In this document: piece after piece, positions 18,423 to 27,654 of the stretch
Position numbering within the stretch: position 1 is the stretch's first letter
How the letters are laid out: the number at the start of each line of letters is the position of its first letter
NCBI GenBank assembly: GCA_937775205.1
Contig: CALKBX010000006.1
Location: forward strand, 1 to 64,000
Origin: an uncultured Verrucomicrobiae bacterium
GTDB lineage: Bacteria; Verrucomicrobiota; Verrucomicrobiia; Limisphaerales; UBA1100
Direction of reading: 5' to 3'
Length of the DNA: 64,000 nucleotides
Notes under the pieces: model-generated
Told to the model about the DNA's origin: nothing
Databases searched by the model: none
The model's input: the letters and a program-made list of their open reading frames with translations, nothing else
Made by a program: the position numbers and the translations under genes

Positions 18423-19091
18423 ATGAAGATTGCCCCCTCGCTCTTGGCGGCGAATTTCGGAAAGTTCCAGCAAGAGGCCGCACGCGCCGAACGTGCCGGC
18501 GGCGACTGGCTGCATCTCGACGTGATGGACGGCCATTTCGTGCCAAACATTTCCTTTGGGCCTGACGTGGTGAAAGCGCTGCGGCCGAAATGTAAAATGT
18601 TTTTCGATGTCCACCTAATGTGTTCGCGTCCGGAGATTCTGATCGAACCCTTTGCCAAAGCGGGCGGCGAACAAATCATTATTCACGCTGAGTTGGATGA
18701 TAAAGTGAGCGACCTCATTTGGCAGATTCGCAATCTAAGCCTCAAAGTGGGTCTTGCCGTGAACCCGCCCACGCCGATCGCCGCCGCCGAACCTTTTCTC
18801 GATCAGATTGATCTGCTGCTGGTGATGACGGTGAATCCCGGTTTTGGCGGCCAATCCTTCATGGGCGAATGCCTCCCTAAAGTACAACAGGCGTGGGAGT
18901 GGCGCCGCGCGCGCGGGCTGGGCTACCGCATTGAGGTGGATGGCGGCGTGGATCTAACCACCGCCGCCGAATGCGCGCAGGCGGGCGCGGACTCTTTTGT
19001 GAGCGGCACCGCGCTCTTCAGCAAACGCAATATGAAACAAGCCGTAACGCGAATGCGCGCGGTCGTGGAGAAAAACCGTAAACGCAACTAA
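18423..19091 (+). CDS. rpe: Ribulose-phosphate 3-epimerase
   Basis: Interconverts D-ribulose 5-phosphate and D-xylulose 5-phosphate in the pentose phosphate and Calvin-type pathways. The 222-residue TIM-barrel protein has the expected motifs: KIAPSLLAANFGKF at the start, DWLHLDVMDGHFVPNISFGP with the metal-binding His/Asp, FFDVHLMCSRPEILIEPFAK, VMTVNPGFGGQSFM, and IEVDGGVDLTTAAECAQAG for the phosphate-binding loop. Length is normal. It starts 8 nt after ftsH and its stop TAA shares one base with the ATG of the next gene, so co-transcription is very likely. Confidence 0.96.
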   Translation: MKIAPSLLAANFGKFQQEAARAERAGGDWLHLDVMDGHFVPNISFGPDVVKALRPKCKMFFDVHLMCSRPEILIEPFAKAGGEQIIIHAELDDKVSDLIWQIRNLSLKVGLAVNPPTPIAAAEPFLDQIDLLLVMTVNPGFGGQSFMGECLPKVQQAWEWRRARGLGYRIEVDGGVDLTTAAECAQAGADSFVSGTALFSKRNMKQAVTRMRAVVEKNRKRN

Positions 19092-20527
19092 TGCCGGAAA
19101 ACCATTCCAACATCAAGTTTGGTACTGACGGTTGGCGAGCAGTGATGGCTGAAGATTTTACTTTTGCCAACGTACGCGCCGTCGCCCAAGCCACCGCGGA
19201 TTACTTTCGCCGCCGCAAGACCCGAACCACCCGCAAACGGATGGTGGTGGGTTATGATAGGCGTTTTCTCTCGGACGAATTTGCGATGGCGGTAGCCGAA
19301 GTATTGGCGGGCAACGGCTACGAAGTGATTCTCACGCCCACGCCCACGCCTACGCCGGCGGTGTCGTGGGCAGTCAGGGCAGGGCAGGGGAGGGCGGGGG
19401 TGATGGTCACCGCTAGCCACAATCCGGCGCGCTTTAATGGCTACAAACTCAAGCTCCACCACGGCGGCCCGGCCGATCCGGAGACGTGCCGAGGCGTGGA
19501 AGCCCTCATTGGAAAACATCCCGTGCGTTCGATGCCTTTCAAAAAAGCACACTCGCGGAAACTGATTCGTGTGGAGGATATTCGTCCGCGCTATTATCGG
19601 GCATTACGAAAGTTGGTGGATTTCAAACTCATCGCAAAGAGCGGTTTGCGTTTTGGCCACGACGCGCTTTTTGGCGTCGGGGCAGGGTGCTTTGAAGAAT
19701 TGCTCGAGGACACCAATTGCAAGGTCACCACCTTCAATGGCGCGCACGACCCAAACTTCGGCGGCATTTGCCCTGAACCCATTGAGCGCAATTACACCGC
19801 CACGGCGGAGGCGCTTCGGCGCAAGCCGGTGGATTTTTGCCTTGTAACTGATGGTGACGCTGATCGCATCGGCGGCATGGACGGCCGCGGTAATGCGCTC
19901 ACCACTCACCAGATTATTTGCCTCCTGCTCGAACATTTTATTTTGCGCCGGCAAGGGCAGGGGAGGGTAGTGAAAGCGCTCACCACCACTTCGATGGTGG
20001 ATATCATCTGCGGCCGCTACGATCTCGAGCTCACCGAAACCGGCGTGGGCTTCAAATATATCTGCGAGGAAATGCTGCGCGGCGATGTGATGCTCGGCTT
20101 CGAGGAGAGCGGCGGCGTGGGGTTTCCTAATCACGTCCCCGAGCGCGACGGCTTGCTCGCGGGACTGATGATGCTCGAACTGCTCGCGATGGAACAACAA
20201 CCGATCACCAAACTGCTGGCCCGGCTGGACAACGAATATTCACCGCACCGGTACGGTCGCCTCGACACCCAATTTCCGCTGGAAAAACGCAGCGAACTCA
20301 TGGAGCAATGCGCAGTGCATCCGCCCAAGCAATTGCTCGGCTCACCAGTGGAGCGACTGCAAACTTTTGATGGCGTGAAATTCACCGCCCGCAACGGCTG
20401 CTGGCTGATGTTGCGCGGTTCCGGCACCGAGCCAATCCTGCGCATTTACGCTGAAGCCCCCACCGAGGCCGGCGTGGCGCAGATGCTGGAACAGGGCCAA
20501 AACCTCGCGCGCGCCTCGCTCCGGTAG
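19091..20527 (+). CDS. Phosphoglucomutase/phosphomannomutase family protein
   Basis: A 478-residue alpha-D-phosphohexomutase that moves phosphate between the 1 and 6 positions of hexoses. It shows the four family sites: [15 protein letters not shown] at the start, the phosphoserine loop V-T-A-S-H-N-P, the metal-binding D-G-D-A-D-R-I-G, the sugar-binding [13 protein letters not shown] and the C-terminal phosphate-binding R-G-S-G-T-E-P. Sugar specificity (glucose, mannose or glucosamine) cannot be assigned. Two oddities lie before the active-site loop: a TPTPTPTP run and the unusual segment RAGQGRAG, encoded by a G-rich tract containing overlapping GGGCAGGG octamers. A second G-rich tract encodes RRQGQGRVV near residue 290. 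Confidence 0.94.
   Translation: MPENHSNIKFGTDGWRAVMAEDFTFANVRAVAQATADYFRRRKTRTTRKRMVVGYDRRFLSDEFAMAVAEVLAGNGYEVILTPTPTPTPAVSWAVRAGQGRAGVMVTASHNPARFNGYKLKLHHGGPADPETCRGVEALIGKHPVRSMPFKKAHSRKLIRVEDIRPRYYRALRKLVDFKLIAKSGLRFGHDALFGVGAGCFEELLEDTNCKVTTFNGAHDPNFGGICPEPIERNYTATAEALRRKPVDFCLVTDGDADRIGGMDGRGNALTTHQIICLLLEHFILRRQGQGRVVKALTTTSMVDIICGRYDLELTETGVGFKYICEEMLRGDVMLGFEESGGVGFPNHVPERDGLLAGLMMLELLAMEQQPITKLLARLDNEYSPHRYGRLDTQFPLEKRSELMEQCAVHPPKQLLGSPVERLQTFDGVKFTARNGCWLMLRGSGTEPILRIYAEAPTEAGVAQMLEQGQNLARASLR
19377..19400 (+). repeat. Overlapping KOPS-like octamers in a G-rich tract
   Basis: Two overlapping GGGCAGGG copies (19377-19384 and 19382-19389) run into GGGGAGGG (19387-19394) and a G5 run. 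All fit the E. coli FtsK-orienting consensus GGGNAGGG and all lie on the plus strand, pointing to the candidate dif site at 23.9 kb. The same tract meets the usual G-quadruplex pattern of four G3+ runs with short loops. It lies inside the phosphohexomutase coding region. Confidence 0.55.
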
Positions 20528-20591
20528 CAATTTTCTTTTCATCACGCAGAATGCGGGTATCTTCTCGCGGACGCGTTTGAAGGTTTTAAGG

Positions 20592-22382
20592 ATGGATCCC
20601 AAATATATACGAAATTTTAGCATTATTGCCCACATCGACCACGGGAAAACCACGTTGTCGGATCGGCTCCTTGCGTGCACCAACACGGTGAGCGATCGCG
20701 AGATGGAAGATCAATTGCTCGACTCGATGGACCTCGAGCGCGAACGCGGTATCACCATCAAGGCACATCCGGTGACGATGATGTACACCGCCAAAGACGG
20801 CCACGAATACGAGCTCAACCTCATTGACACGCCGGGGCACGTGGATTTTTCCTACGAAGTTTCCCGCAGCCTCAGCGCGTGCGAAGGCGCGCTGCTCATC
20901 GTCGATGCCGCGCAAGGCGTGGAGGCGCAGACGGTCGCCAATGTGCACCTCGCCAATCGGCAGGGGCTCGAGGTGATTCCGGTGATCAACAAAATTGATC
21001 TGCCGCACGCCGACGTGCCCAACGCCATCAAGCAAATCGAGGACGTGCTCACCATCCCCGGCGACCACGCCATCCCGTGCAGCGCCAAGGAAGGCATCGG
21101 CATTGAGGATATTTTGGAAGCCGTTGTGGAACTCGTGCCACCGCCCAAACCCACGGCGAACGGCAAACTCCAGGCGCTCGGATACGATTCGGTTTACGAT
21201 CCATACAAGGGCGTCATCATTCACGTGCGGGTTTTTGATGGTGAACTGCGGCCCGGGATTCGCGTGCGTTTGCATCATTCGCAAAAAACCATCGAAGTGA
21301 AAGAGGTCGGCAGCTTCAACCCCAAACCTTACGCTCGCGATTGCCTCGGCCCGGGTGAAACGGGATATTTCACCGCCAACATCCGCAGCCCGCGTGATGT
21401 GAAAATGGGCGACACCATCACCGACACCACTGATCCCGCGCCTGTCTTGCCCGGATTTAAGGAAGTACAACCGATGGTGTTCAGCGGCATTTACCCCATC
21501 AATTCAGTCGATTTCGAAAGCCTCAAGGGCAGCCTCGCCAAACTCCAACTCAATGACCCCGCGTTTGTGTATCAGCCCGAAAGCTCGGTGGCGCTGGGCT
21601 TCGGCTTCCGCTGCGGCTTCCTCGGGCTGTTGCATCTGGAGATTATTCAGGAACGCCTGCGGCGCGAGTTCGACATGGACATCATCGCCACCTATCCGAG
21701 CGTAATTTATCAAATAGTGCTCACCGACGGCACCAAGGTGGAGGTCGATAATCCCGCGCACATGCCCGACCCCTCCATCATTAATTGGATTGAAGAACCC
21801 ATCGTTCGATACTTCATCATTTGCCCCAACGAAAACATCGGCGACATGATGAACCTCATCGGTGATAAACGCGGCTTGCTCGAACACACCGAGACCCTCG
21901 ACACCACCCGCGTGATGCTCGAGGGCACACTACCGTTGAACGAAATCCTGATTGATTTTCACGACCGCATCAAGAGCATCACCCGTGGCTATGGCAGCAT
22001 GGATTACGAACCCGCCGGATATCTCCAAGCCGATATGGTGAAGCTGGATATGATGGTGAACGGCGAGGGCGTGGACGCCTTCTCCAGCATCGTGCACCGC
22101 GACAAGGCCACCGCTCGCGGCCGCTCGCTCGCCGCCAAGTTGAAAGAGGTCATCCCGCGCCAACAATACAAAGTCGCCATCCAAGGCGCCATCGGCGGCA
22201 ACATAATCGCTCGCGAAACAATCGGCGCCATGCGTAAAGATGTCACCGCCAAATGCTACGGCGGCGATATTAGCCGCAAACGCAAATTATTGGACAAACA
22301 GAAGAAGGGCAAAAAACGCATGAAAGCCATCGGCTCAGTCAACATCCCACAAGACGCTTTCATTAAAGTGCTCAAAGCATAA
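20592..22382 (+). CDS. lepA: Elongation factor 4 (LepA)
   Basis: A translational GTPase acting on stalled or misplaced ribosomes. The 596-residue product has the G1 motif in [20 protein letters not shown]2 in [14 protein letters not shown]3 DTPGHVDF, and G4 N-K-I-D in [14 protein letters not shown]. The LepA-specific C-terminal domain is present ([65 protein letters not shown]). The start ATG at 20592 is preferred over TTG at 20577, because GAAGG sits 8 nt upstream (20579-20583) and [14 protein letters not shown] is the normal start. lepB follows after 11 nt, the classic lepA-lepB arrangement. Confidence 0.97.
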   Translation: MDPKYIRNFSIIAHIDHGKTTLSDRLLACTNTVSDREMEDQLLDSMDLERERGITIKAHPVTMMYTAKDGHEYELNLIDTPGHVDFSYEVSRSLSACEGALLIVDAAQGVEAQTVANVHLANRQGLEVIPVINKIDLPHADVPNAIKQIEDVLTIPGDHAIPCSAKEGIGIEDILEAVVELVPPPKPTANGKLQALGYDSVYDPYKGVIIHVRVFDGELRPGIRVRLHHSQKTIEVKEVGSFNPKPYARDCLGPGETGYFTANIRSPRDVKMGDTITDTTDPAPVLPGFKEVQPMVFSGIYPINSVDFESLKGSLAKLQLNDPAFVYQPESSVALGFGFRCGFLGLLHLEIIQERLRREFDMDIIATYPSVIYQIVLTDGTKVEVDNPAHMPDPSIINWIEEPIVRYFIICPNENIGDMMNLIGDKRGLLEHTETLDTTRVMLEGTLPLNEILIDFHDRIKSITRGYGSMDYEPAGYLQADMVKLDMMVNGEGVDAFSSIVHRDKATARGRSLAAKLKEVIPRQQYKVAIQGAIGGNIIARETIGAMRKDVTAKCYGGDISRKRKLLDKQKKGKKRMKAIGSVNIPQDAFIKVLKA

Positions 22383-22393
22383 GGTAAAAACGC

Positions 22394-23866
22394 ATGACAA
22401 AAAACTGGCGCTGGTTCATTTCCAAAACCCTCCGCGAAGCCGTGGAGCTGCACAAGCAAGTCATCAAACTACTCGCCGCCCAACGCGATTTGCTGAAGCC
22501 CTCGCGCGTGGATGAACTCGAAAAGGCACTGGACGCACTTCAAGCCAAGCTCGTTGGCCCCGTTGACAAAGCGGCCGTGCTCGATGAAATGGACGCAATG
22601 ATGATCACCGCCGATCGCGTCCTGTTCCCGTACCCCGACCCCAAGGCGCGTGACTGGGTGGAAATGTTCCTCGTCGTCGCCGTGCTTGTGCTGGCGTTCC
22701 GCACATTCTTTTTCCAACCCTTCAAAATCCCCACCGGCTCGATGCAACCCACACTCTACGGCATCACCATCGAAAACCTGATGGACCGCACCGGCACCGG
22801 CAAAATGGAGCAGGGGATGCTGGCCGCAAATGAGCCCACTTTTGAACCGCAAGACCTCGGCCGAACCGTGACATTCGCCGACGGCAAACATGCCACCATC
22901 ACTCAATTCAAAGACAGCCAACACGTAAAACTTTCATCCTCCAGCGCAGTCGACGAACAAAATTTCACAGTGACCTTCAAGCTTCCCGGCGTAGACGGCA
23001 AGACGACTGATAAGTTGCGTGGCTATTCATACCACTCAATGCAGGCCGATGGAAATTGGCAGCTTGTAGAAATCAAATCACCCAAAACAATATTTCCGCT
23101 AATCAGCAAACAGATTCTTGTGTTCAAAGATTTGAACACAGGCGACAATTTTCAAAAATCTGAATGGTTTCCTCCCTTGGATTCACACCAAAATCCTGTT
23201 TTGTATGAACGAACTGATTTAGATGATCTCAATAGAAGGCCCAACTATGGACAACCCCGTGTTGGCGCTGAATTTTCTAAAGGCGAATACATTTATAAAT
23301 TGAGAGTCAAAACCGGTGACCATTTGTTCGTCAACAGAATTACCTTCAATTTTCGCCGACCAAAGCGCGGTGATATTTGCGTTTTCAGCACCAAGGGCGT
23401 GCCGAAAATTGGCGGTGAAGAAATCTTTTACATCAAGCGCCTAGTCGCACTCAGCGGTGAAACCATTTCAATTGGTCAAGACCGCCATATTCGAATCGAC
23501 CACAGACGGATAGATGCAAACGATTCTGGATTTGAATTCCTTTATGATTTCCCAATCACATTTCTCACCAATGGTATCCAGATCATTTCTGTTCCGACAT
23601 TCGAAACGGCGGATTCCGTTTATTCCGGCCACGTCAATGACAATCATCCCGCCGCCAAAAAAAGAGGAACTTTAGCCCCAAATTTCATTGACTCAAAAGA
23701 TACCCAAACAATCAAGCCTGACCAATACATGATGTTCGGCGATAATACCACCAACAGCTCCGATTCTCGCTACTGGGGCCAACTACCCATGCGCAATGTC
23801 ATCGGAAAATCCTCTTTCGTTTACTGGCCACCACTAAGCCCAAGATTCGGCTGGAGCCATCGATAA
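22394..23866 (+). CDS. lepB: Signal peptidase I with a large internal insertion
   Basis: Membrane serine protease that removes signal peptides from exported proteins. Box B is FKIPTGSMQPTL with the nucleophile Ser116; the general base Lys348 lies in FYIKRLVALSGETI; box E is FGDNTTNSSDSRYWG near the C-terminus. One membrane segment (WVEMFLVVAVLVLAFRTFFF) precedes the catalytic serine, and a roughly 85-residue cytoplasmic helical region forms the N-terminus. The protein has 490 residues, against roughly 320 in E. coli, and Ser and Lys are 232 residues apart, against about 55 in E. coli. The insertion holds the segment LKLPGVDGKTTDKLRG-like beta-rich sequence with no domain I recognise. It is the last plus-strand gene before the candidate dif site. 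Confidence 0.93.
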   Translation: MTKNWRWFISKTLREAVELHKQVIKLLAAQRDLLKPSRVDELEKALDALQAKLVGPVDKAAVLDEMDAMMITADRVLFPYPDPKARDWVEMFLVVAVLVLAFRTFFFQPFKIPTGSMQPTLYGITIENLMDRTGTGKMEQGMLAANEPTFEPQDLGRTVTFADGKHATITQFKDSQHVKLSSSSAVDEQNFTVTFKLPGVDGKTTDKLRGYSYHSMQADGNWQLVEIKSPKTIFPLISKQILVFKDLNTGDNFQKSEWFPPLDSHQNPVLYERTDLDDLNRRPNYGQPRVGAEFSKGEYIYKLRVKTGDHLFVNRITFNFRRPKRGDICVFSTKGVPKIGGEEIFYIKRLVALSGETISIGQDRHIRIDHRRIDANDSGFEFLYDFPITFLTNGIQIISVPTFETADSVYSGHVNDNHPAAKKRGTLAPNFIDSKDTQTIKPDQYMMFGDNTTNSSDSRYWGQLPMRNVIGKSSFVYWPPLSPRFGWSHR

Positions 23867-23900
23867 CCCAATTCCCAAAAGAAATCACACACGGATCCAC

Positions 23901-23928
23901 CTTTCGCACAATATATGTTATATGCAGT
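23901..23928 (-). other. Candidate dif site (XerC/XerD chromosome dimer resolution)
   Basis: In the gap between the convergent genes lepB and glgA, the minus strand reads ACTGCATATAA, spacer CATATA, then TTGTGCGAAAG: an 11-6-11 layout like known dif sites. By my comparison it shares about 19 of 28 positions with the B. subtilis dif. The surroundings agree. KOPS-like GGGCAGGG copies on the plus strand lie at 6253, 13332, 19377, 19382 and 19955. Copies on the minus strand lie at 24916, 25608, 27127, 29706, 29990, 33156, 33161, 36014, 36658 and 50968. All point toward this gap. The site itself is an inference; the octamer polarity is seen directly. Nothing else is recognised in 23867-23955. Confidence 0.5.
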
Positions 23929-23955
23929 TAAGGTTAGTGTGAGTTTGTTACTGTA

Positions 23956-24771
23956 TTAGGCTTTGTATATTTGAAGGTACTGCTCTGCGGCCTTTGGCCA
24001 TGAAAAGTCCTGTGCCATTCCTCGTTCGCGCACCCTTTCCATTTCTTGATCGTCATAAAACATTTTGAGAGCGCGGAGGACTGCTGCTGTTAACTGCGGC
24101 ACTTCAAAACGATCATAACGAATTCCATTGCCCTTGGCCTGGCTGATATCGGTGATGCTGTCCTTGAGGCCGCCGACGGCATGGACGATGGGGATGGTGC
24201 CGTAGCGGAGGCTGTAAAGTTGATTGAGGCCACAAGGTTCAAAACGGGATGGCATCAGGAAGAAATCCGCACCGGCCTCAATTTTGTGCGAAAGGGATTG
24301 GTCGTAACCGATTTCCACTCCAACTCTGTTGGGGAATTCGCCTCGAAGTTGAAGCAGCATTTTTTCCAAATCCTCATCTCCGGAGCCCAACAAGACAAAT
24401 TGGAAACGATTTTCCGGCAACAATTTCGCCAGTGCCTCGACCATTTGCCCGATGCCTTTTTGTTCCGCCAAGCGCGACACCACCGCCAACAGGGGCAAGC
24501 CGTCATCGGGCAAATTGAATATTTCCAGCAAATGTTTTTTGCACGTTGCTTTGCCCGAAAGATTCTTCGAGTCGTATTCAGCAGCCAAATGCGGATTGTC
24601 GCACGTGCGCCACTCGGAGTAATCCACGCCATTGAGGATTCCGGTGAGTCGATCCTGATGTTTCAGCAATTCCCCATCGAGCCCCTCGCCGAATCCTTCT
24701 GTGAGAATTTCCTTTGCATATTGCGGGCTCACCGTTGTGATGGCATCAGCGTAATGCAGGCCGGCCTTCAT
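23956..24771 (-). CDS. glgA: Glycogen synthase, C-terminal part (gene interrupted)
   Basis: C-terminal nucleotide-binding half of a GT5 ADP-glucose-dependent glycogen synthase. It begins NFMKAGLHYADAITTVSPQY and continues GILNGVDYSEW, LPLLAVVSRLAEQKGIGQMV and the catalytic/sugar-nucleotide loop PSRFEPCGLNQLYSLRYGTI with the conserved E-x7-type acid region, then VGGLKDSITD. The same frame continues upstream as RGPEHFGNLNFMKAGL back to an in-frame TAA at 24805-24807. This half and the N-terminal half are therefore in one frame, separated by a short out-of-frame patch. ATG 24771 is merely the first Met after the break. Without repair only a truncated N-terminal protein would be made. Confidence 0.8.
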   Translation of the reverse strand: MKAGLHYADAITTVSPQYAKEILTEGFGEGLDGELLKHQDRLTGILNGVDYSEWRTCDNPHLAAEYDSKNLSGKATCKKHLLEIFNLPDDGLPLLAVVSRLAEQKGIGQMVEALAKLLPENRFQFVLLGSGDEDLEKMLLQLRGEFPNRVGVEIGYDQSLSHKIEAGADFFLMPSRFEPCGLNQLYSLRYGTIPIVHAVGGLKDSITDISQAKGNGIRYDRFEVPQLTAAVLRALKMFYDDQEMERVRERGMAQDFSWPKAAEQYLQIYKA

Positions 24772-24804
24772 AAAGTTCAGGTTCCCAAAATGTTCCGGGC
24801 CGCG

Positions 24805-25362
24805 TTAGTGAAAGAGTTTTGCGGCGAAAGATTGGTGAGCGCAAACTCGATCCGCCTCGCAGGTGCCTTGATACGCGAGGTTGTGAATGCTGAAGATCGT
24901 TCGCGTCGTGCCCTTCCCTGCCCCTTCCTTCAACAGCATTGGCACAATGGCGGTCTGCCAATCGTGCAAATGGGTCACATCAAAATCAGTCGCCAAGCGC
25001 GCCACGGCTTTGCTGAAGAAGATGTATCGTTCGGGGTTATCCCAATACCCTTCCCCGTGTTCCATGTACAGTGCGGGGCGATTATAAAACGCATCGTTTT
25101 CCAGCAACAACACGGTGAGGTTGGGTGAGGGTTGGTGACGCCACCAACGGCCGGTGATTTTGGCTTTCCCCAAGGGCAAATCAAACTCATCACCGATAGC
25201 CTCCAAATCAGGGAATTGCTCTCGGATGCCGCGATACAAGGGCGTGGCCACGGTCACTTCGTGGTTTTGCGTCAAGGCACCGGAAAGTCCCGCAACCATA
25301 TCGGCCAAGCCGCCGGTTTTGGAGTACGGGAAAAATTCGCTGGCCGCCTGGAGGATGCGCAT
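24805..25362 (-). CDS. glgA: Glycogen synthase, N-terminal part (gene interrupted)
   Basis: N-terminal GT5 half: MRILQAASEFFPYSKTGGLA with the ADP-glucose-binding K-T-G-G-L-A-D, then FDVTHLHDWQTAIVPMLL and TIFSIHNLAYQGT, all diagnostic of GlgA, which extends alpha-1,4-glucan from ADP-glucose. After EADR the frame slips: the expected FALTNLSPQNSFTN is read in another frame, while this frame runs to TAA at 24805-24807. A second slip near 24800-24808 restores the frame. Two opposite indels within about 45 nt are needed. The gene starts 7 nt after the serS stop and probably shares its transcript. Confidence 0.8.
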   Translation of the reverse strand: MRILQAASEFFPYSKTGGLADMVAGLSGALTQNHEVTVATPLYRGIREQFPDLEAIGDEFDLPLGKAKITGRWWRHQPSPNLTVLLLENDAFYNRPALYMEHGEGYWDNPERYIFFSKAVARLATDFDVTHLHDWQTAIVPMLLKEGAGKGTTRTIFSIHNLAYQGTCEADRVCAHQSFAAKLFH

Positions 25363-25369
25363 CTTCTCG

Positions 25370-26665
25370 TTAAGCGGGAATGCGGTCAGCGCGCAGATAG
25401 GAGTGCAGCGGCTCGGGAATGGCGATGGAGCCGTCGGCTTGTTGATGCGTTTCGATCAGCGCGACAAATAATCGGGCCAACGCCACGCCGCTGCCGTTGA
25501 GAATGTGCGGCAGTTGATTGCCGCCCTGCTCTGCCTTGAATCGGGTTTTCATTCGGCGCGCTTGGAAATCTTCCGTGTTGGAAACACTGCTCACTTCGAG
25601 ATAGCTCCCCTGCCCCGGCGCCCAAACTTCGATGTCGTAGGTTTTGGCGGCGGCAAATCCCATATCGCCACTGCTCAGCAGCAACACGCGATAGTGCAGC
25701 CCGAGCAGTTGCAAAACTTTTTCCGCGTTGGCGAGCATCGCTTCGAGTTCGTCGCAGCTGGTTTCGGGCTTCACAACTTTGATGAGTTCCACTTTATCAA
25801 ATTGATGCACGCGAATCATTCCGCGCGTAGCCACTCCGGCCGCGCCCGCCTCGGCGCGGAAGCACGGACTGTAAGCACAGTATTTCTTAGGCAACTCTTC
25901 TTCGCTTAATATTTCGCCGCGATGCAAGTTTGCCACGGGGGCTTCGGCGGTGGGGATGAGGTAGCGTTTGCCAAGCGTCTCGCCATCGAGCCCTTCCTGC
26001 ACGGCGTAGGCTTGATCGAGGAATTTCGGGAATTGCCCCACCCCTTCCATGCACTCCGCCTTTACCATGAAGGGCGGACTGACCTCGGTATAGCCGTGCT
26101 CGTGGATGTGGAGGTCGAGCAGGAATTGAATCATCGCCCGCTCCAGCCGTGCGCCCCAGCCGGTGTAGAGCAGAAAGCCGCTGCCTGCCAGTTTCGCGCC
26201 GCGCTCGAAATCAATGAGCTTCAGCGAATCGCACAAATCCAAATGGCCCTTGGGCTCAAAATCAAACGTGACTTTGTCGCCCGATACTCGTACCTCCTCA
26301 TTAGCGCTTTCGTCGCCGACGGGCACGCTTTCGTGGGCGAGATTCGGGAGGGTGAGAATCAAATTATTGAACGCATCATCAGCCTCGGCCCGTTGTGCGT
26401 TAAGCAAATCAACTTTGTCGCCCAACTTACGCGTTTCTGTTTTCTTGGCCTCGGCTTCGTCCTTTTTCCCTTGGCCCATCAGCGCGCCGATCTCCTTGGA
26501 AACCGCGTTGCGGGCCGCCTGCAAAGTTTCCGCTTCAGTGACCAACGCCCGTCGTTGTTCGTCCAGCGCCAATAGTTCGTCAATGCGGCTTGCGTTCTCG
26601 CCACGCGCGACCAACCGTTCCTTGGCGGCGTTTGGCTCTTGGCGGATGTATTTAATGTCCAACAC
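25370..26665 (-). CDS. serS: Seryl-tRNA synthetase
   Basis: Charges tRNA-Ser (and tRNA-Sec where present) with serine. The 431-residue class II enzyme starts MLDIKYIRQEPNAAKERL, followed by the long antiparallel coiled-coil tRNA-binding arm (about 30-105). Motif 2 is CFRAEAGAAGVATRGMIRVH with HQFDKVELIK downstream, and motif 3 is LNGSGVALARLFVALIE; GQGSYLEVSSVSNTEDFQAR is the serine-binding region. The N-terminal arm, core and length are all normal. A minus-strand GGGCAGGG octamer lies within the codons for APGQGSYLE (25608-25615). It lies between the NagB-like gene (58-nt gap) and glgA. Confidence 0.96.
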   Translation of the reverse strand: MLDIKYIRQEPNAAKERLVARGENASRIDELLALDEQRRALVTEAETLQAARNAVSKEIGALMGQGKKDEAEAKKTETRKLGDKVDLLNAQRAEADDAFNNLILTLPNLAHESVPVGDESANEEVRVSGDKVTFDFEPKGHLDLCDSLKLIDFERGAKLAGSGFLLYTGWGARLERAMIQFLLDLHIHEHGYTEVSPPFMVKAECMEGVGQFPKFLDQAYAVQEGLDGETLGKRYLIPTAEAPVANLHRGEILSEEELPKKYCAYSPCFRAEAGAAGVATRGMIRVHQFDKVELIKVVKPETSCDELEAMLANAEKVLQLLGLHYRVLLLSSGDMGFAAAKTYDIEVWAPGQGSYLEVSSVSNTEDFQARRMKTRFKAEQGGNQLPHILNGSGVALARLFVALIETHQQADGSIAIPEPLHSYLRADRIPA

Positions 26666-26723
26666 GGCGCGGATTATAGGGGCGACGGGCTGGAGGGCAA
26701 GAAATCGCGGGGTCGATTGGACA

Positions 26724-27653
26724 TTAGTGCATTTCCACTTCGCAAGTGCCGAGGCCGCCGCGAAAGAAATTGAACTGCACGTTGGGATGATCGGCCAACA
26801 GACTCATGGGCACGGCGCTGTCGGCGATGCCTTTGGAAATCATCAACGTGGTGAGGCGTTGACCGAACGGGCTATCGTGCGCGCCGGCCTGCCAAATGCT
26901 TACCTTCTCCGCTAGCCACGTTTCGCGTGGGCCCACGGTAATGGCTTGCTGGGGCACTAGGCTGATGTTGCCGCCGCCGCTGGTGCGGGCGTTTTGGGCA
27001 AGGGTCACCGGATGCAAATCCACGATGCGCGTGCCGAGCTTGCGATATTCCTTGGCGGACGGCGGGTTGCTTTTCCATTTACCTTTTCGCGGCAATGGAT
27101 CGTTGAAGGCCCAGTGTTTAATGTCGCCCTGCCCACCTTGCATCACGGCGCAGCGCACGCCTTCCCAACTATCAATGAAGGGCTTGGTGTTGGCCTTGGG
27201 GAAATGTAAATTTTCATCGGCCATGCAGAGGGTTTTATCAATTTTGTTGAAACACAATTCGCGGTCGGCTCTTTCAAACGAAAGCGGATGCTTGACCGAG
27301 ACTTCGCGCTTGCCGTCATACCATTCATCCATGCCCCAGAAGTGAGCGGAACGAATGCTGACCTCGAGGGCATTCACGAGGCGCGCCACAAGCGGCAGTT
27401 GTTCGGTTGGGCCAATGGGGCCGCAGATGCCCACGGGATTATCCGGCGTGGAAACGCGCCACGCATCGATGTACTCCAGCGCCTCGGCAAGGTAAAAATC
27501 CTCCAGCGTGTCGTACATCACCACGCGAAAGCCGGGCCGCGCGAGTTTTTCGATTTGGCGCGGCGTGAGCTTGGCGGCATCGCGGATAAGGTCGTCCTCC
27601 AGGGTAGTGTAATCCCACCAATCGGGGGCAATGGTGCTGAGCTTGCGGGGCAT
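26724..27653 (-). CDS. Glucosamine-6-phosphate deaminase/isomerase-like protein
   Basis: A 309-residue protein of the NagB/RpiA/SOL fold. The region [13 protein letters not shown] matches the F-x-M-D-E-Y/W substrate motif of glucosamine-6-phosphate deaminase. [14 protein letters not shown] corresponds to the G-x-G-x-D-G-H-I-A-F-N-E-P active-site loop; the Asp and His are kept, but the loop is altered and the final Glu is Asp. The C-terminal [20 protein letters not shown] and [15 protein letters not shown] fit the family's end. It probably acts on an amino sugar phosphate or related sugar. It lies directly downstream of an LmbE deacetylase (1-nt gap) and a Gfo/Idh oxidoreductase, which suggests a three-gene amino sugar pathway. 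The exact substrate is unknown. Confidence 0.85.
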   Translation of the reverse strand: MPRKLSTIAPDWWDYTTLEDDLIRDAAKLTPRQIEKLARPGFRVVMYDTLEDFYLAEALEYIDAWRVSTPDNPVGICGPIGPTEQLPLVARLVNALEVSIRSAHFWGMDEWYDGKREVSVKHPLSFERADRELCFNKIDKTLCMADENLHFPKANTKPFIDSWEGVRCAVMQGGQGDIKHWAFNDPLPRKGKWKSNPPSAKEYRKLGTRIVDLHPVTLAQNARTSGGGNISLVPQQAITVGPRETWLAEKVSIWQAGAHDSPFGQRLTTLMISKGIADSAVPMSLLADHPNVQFNFFRGGLGTCEVEMH

Positions 27654-27654
27654 A

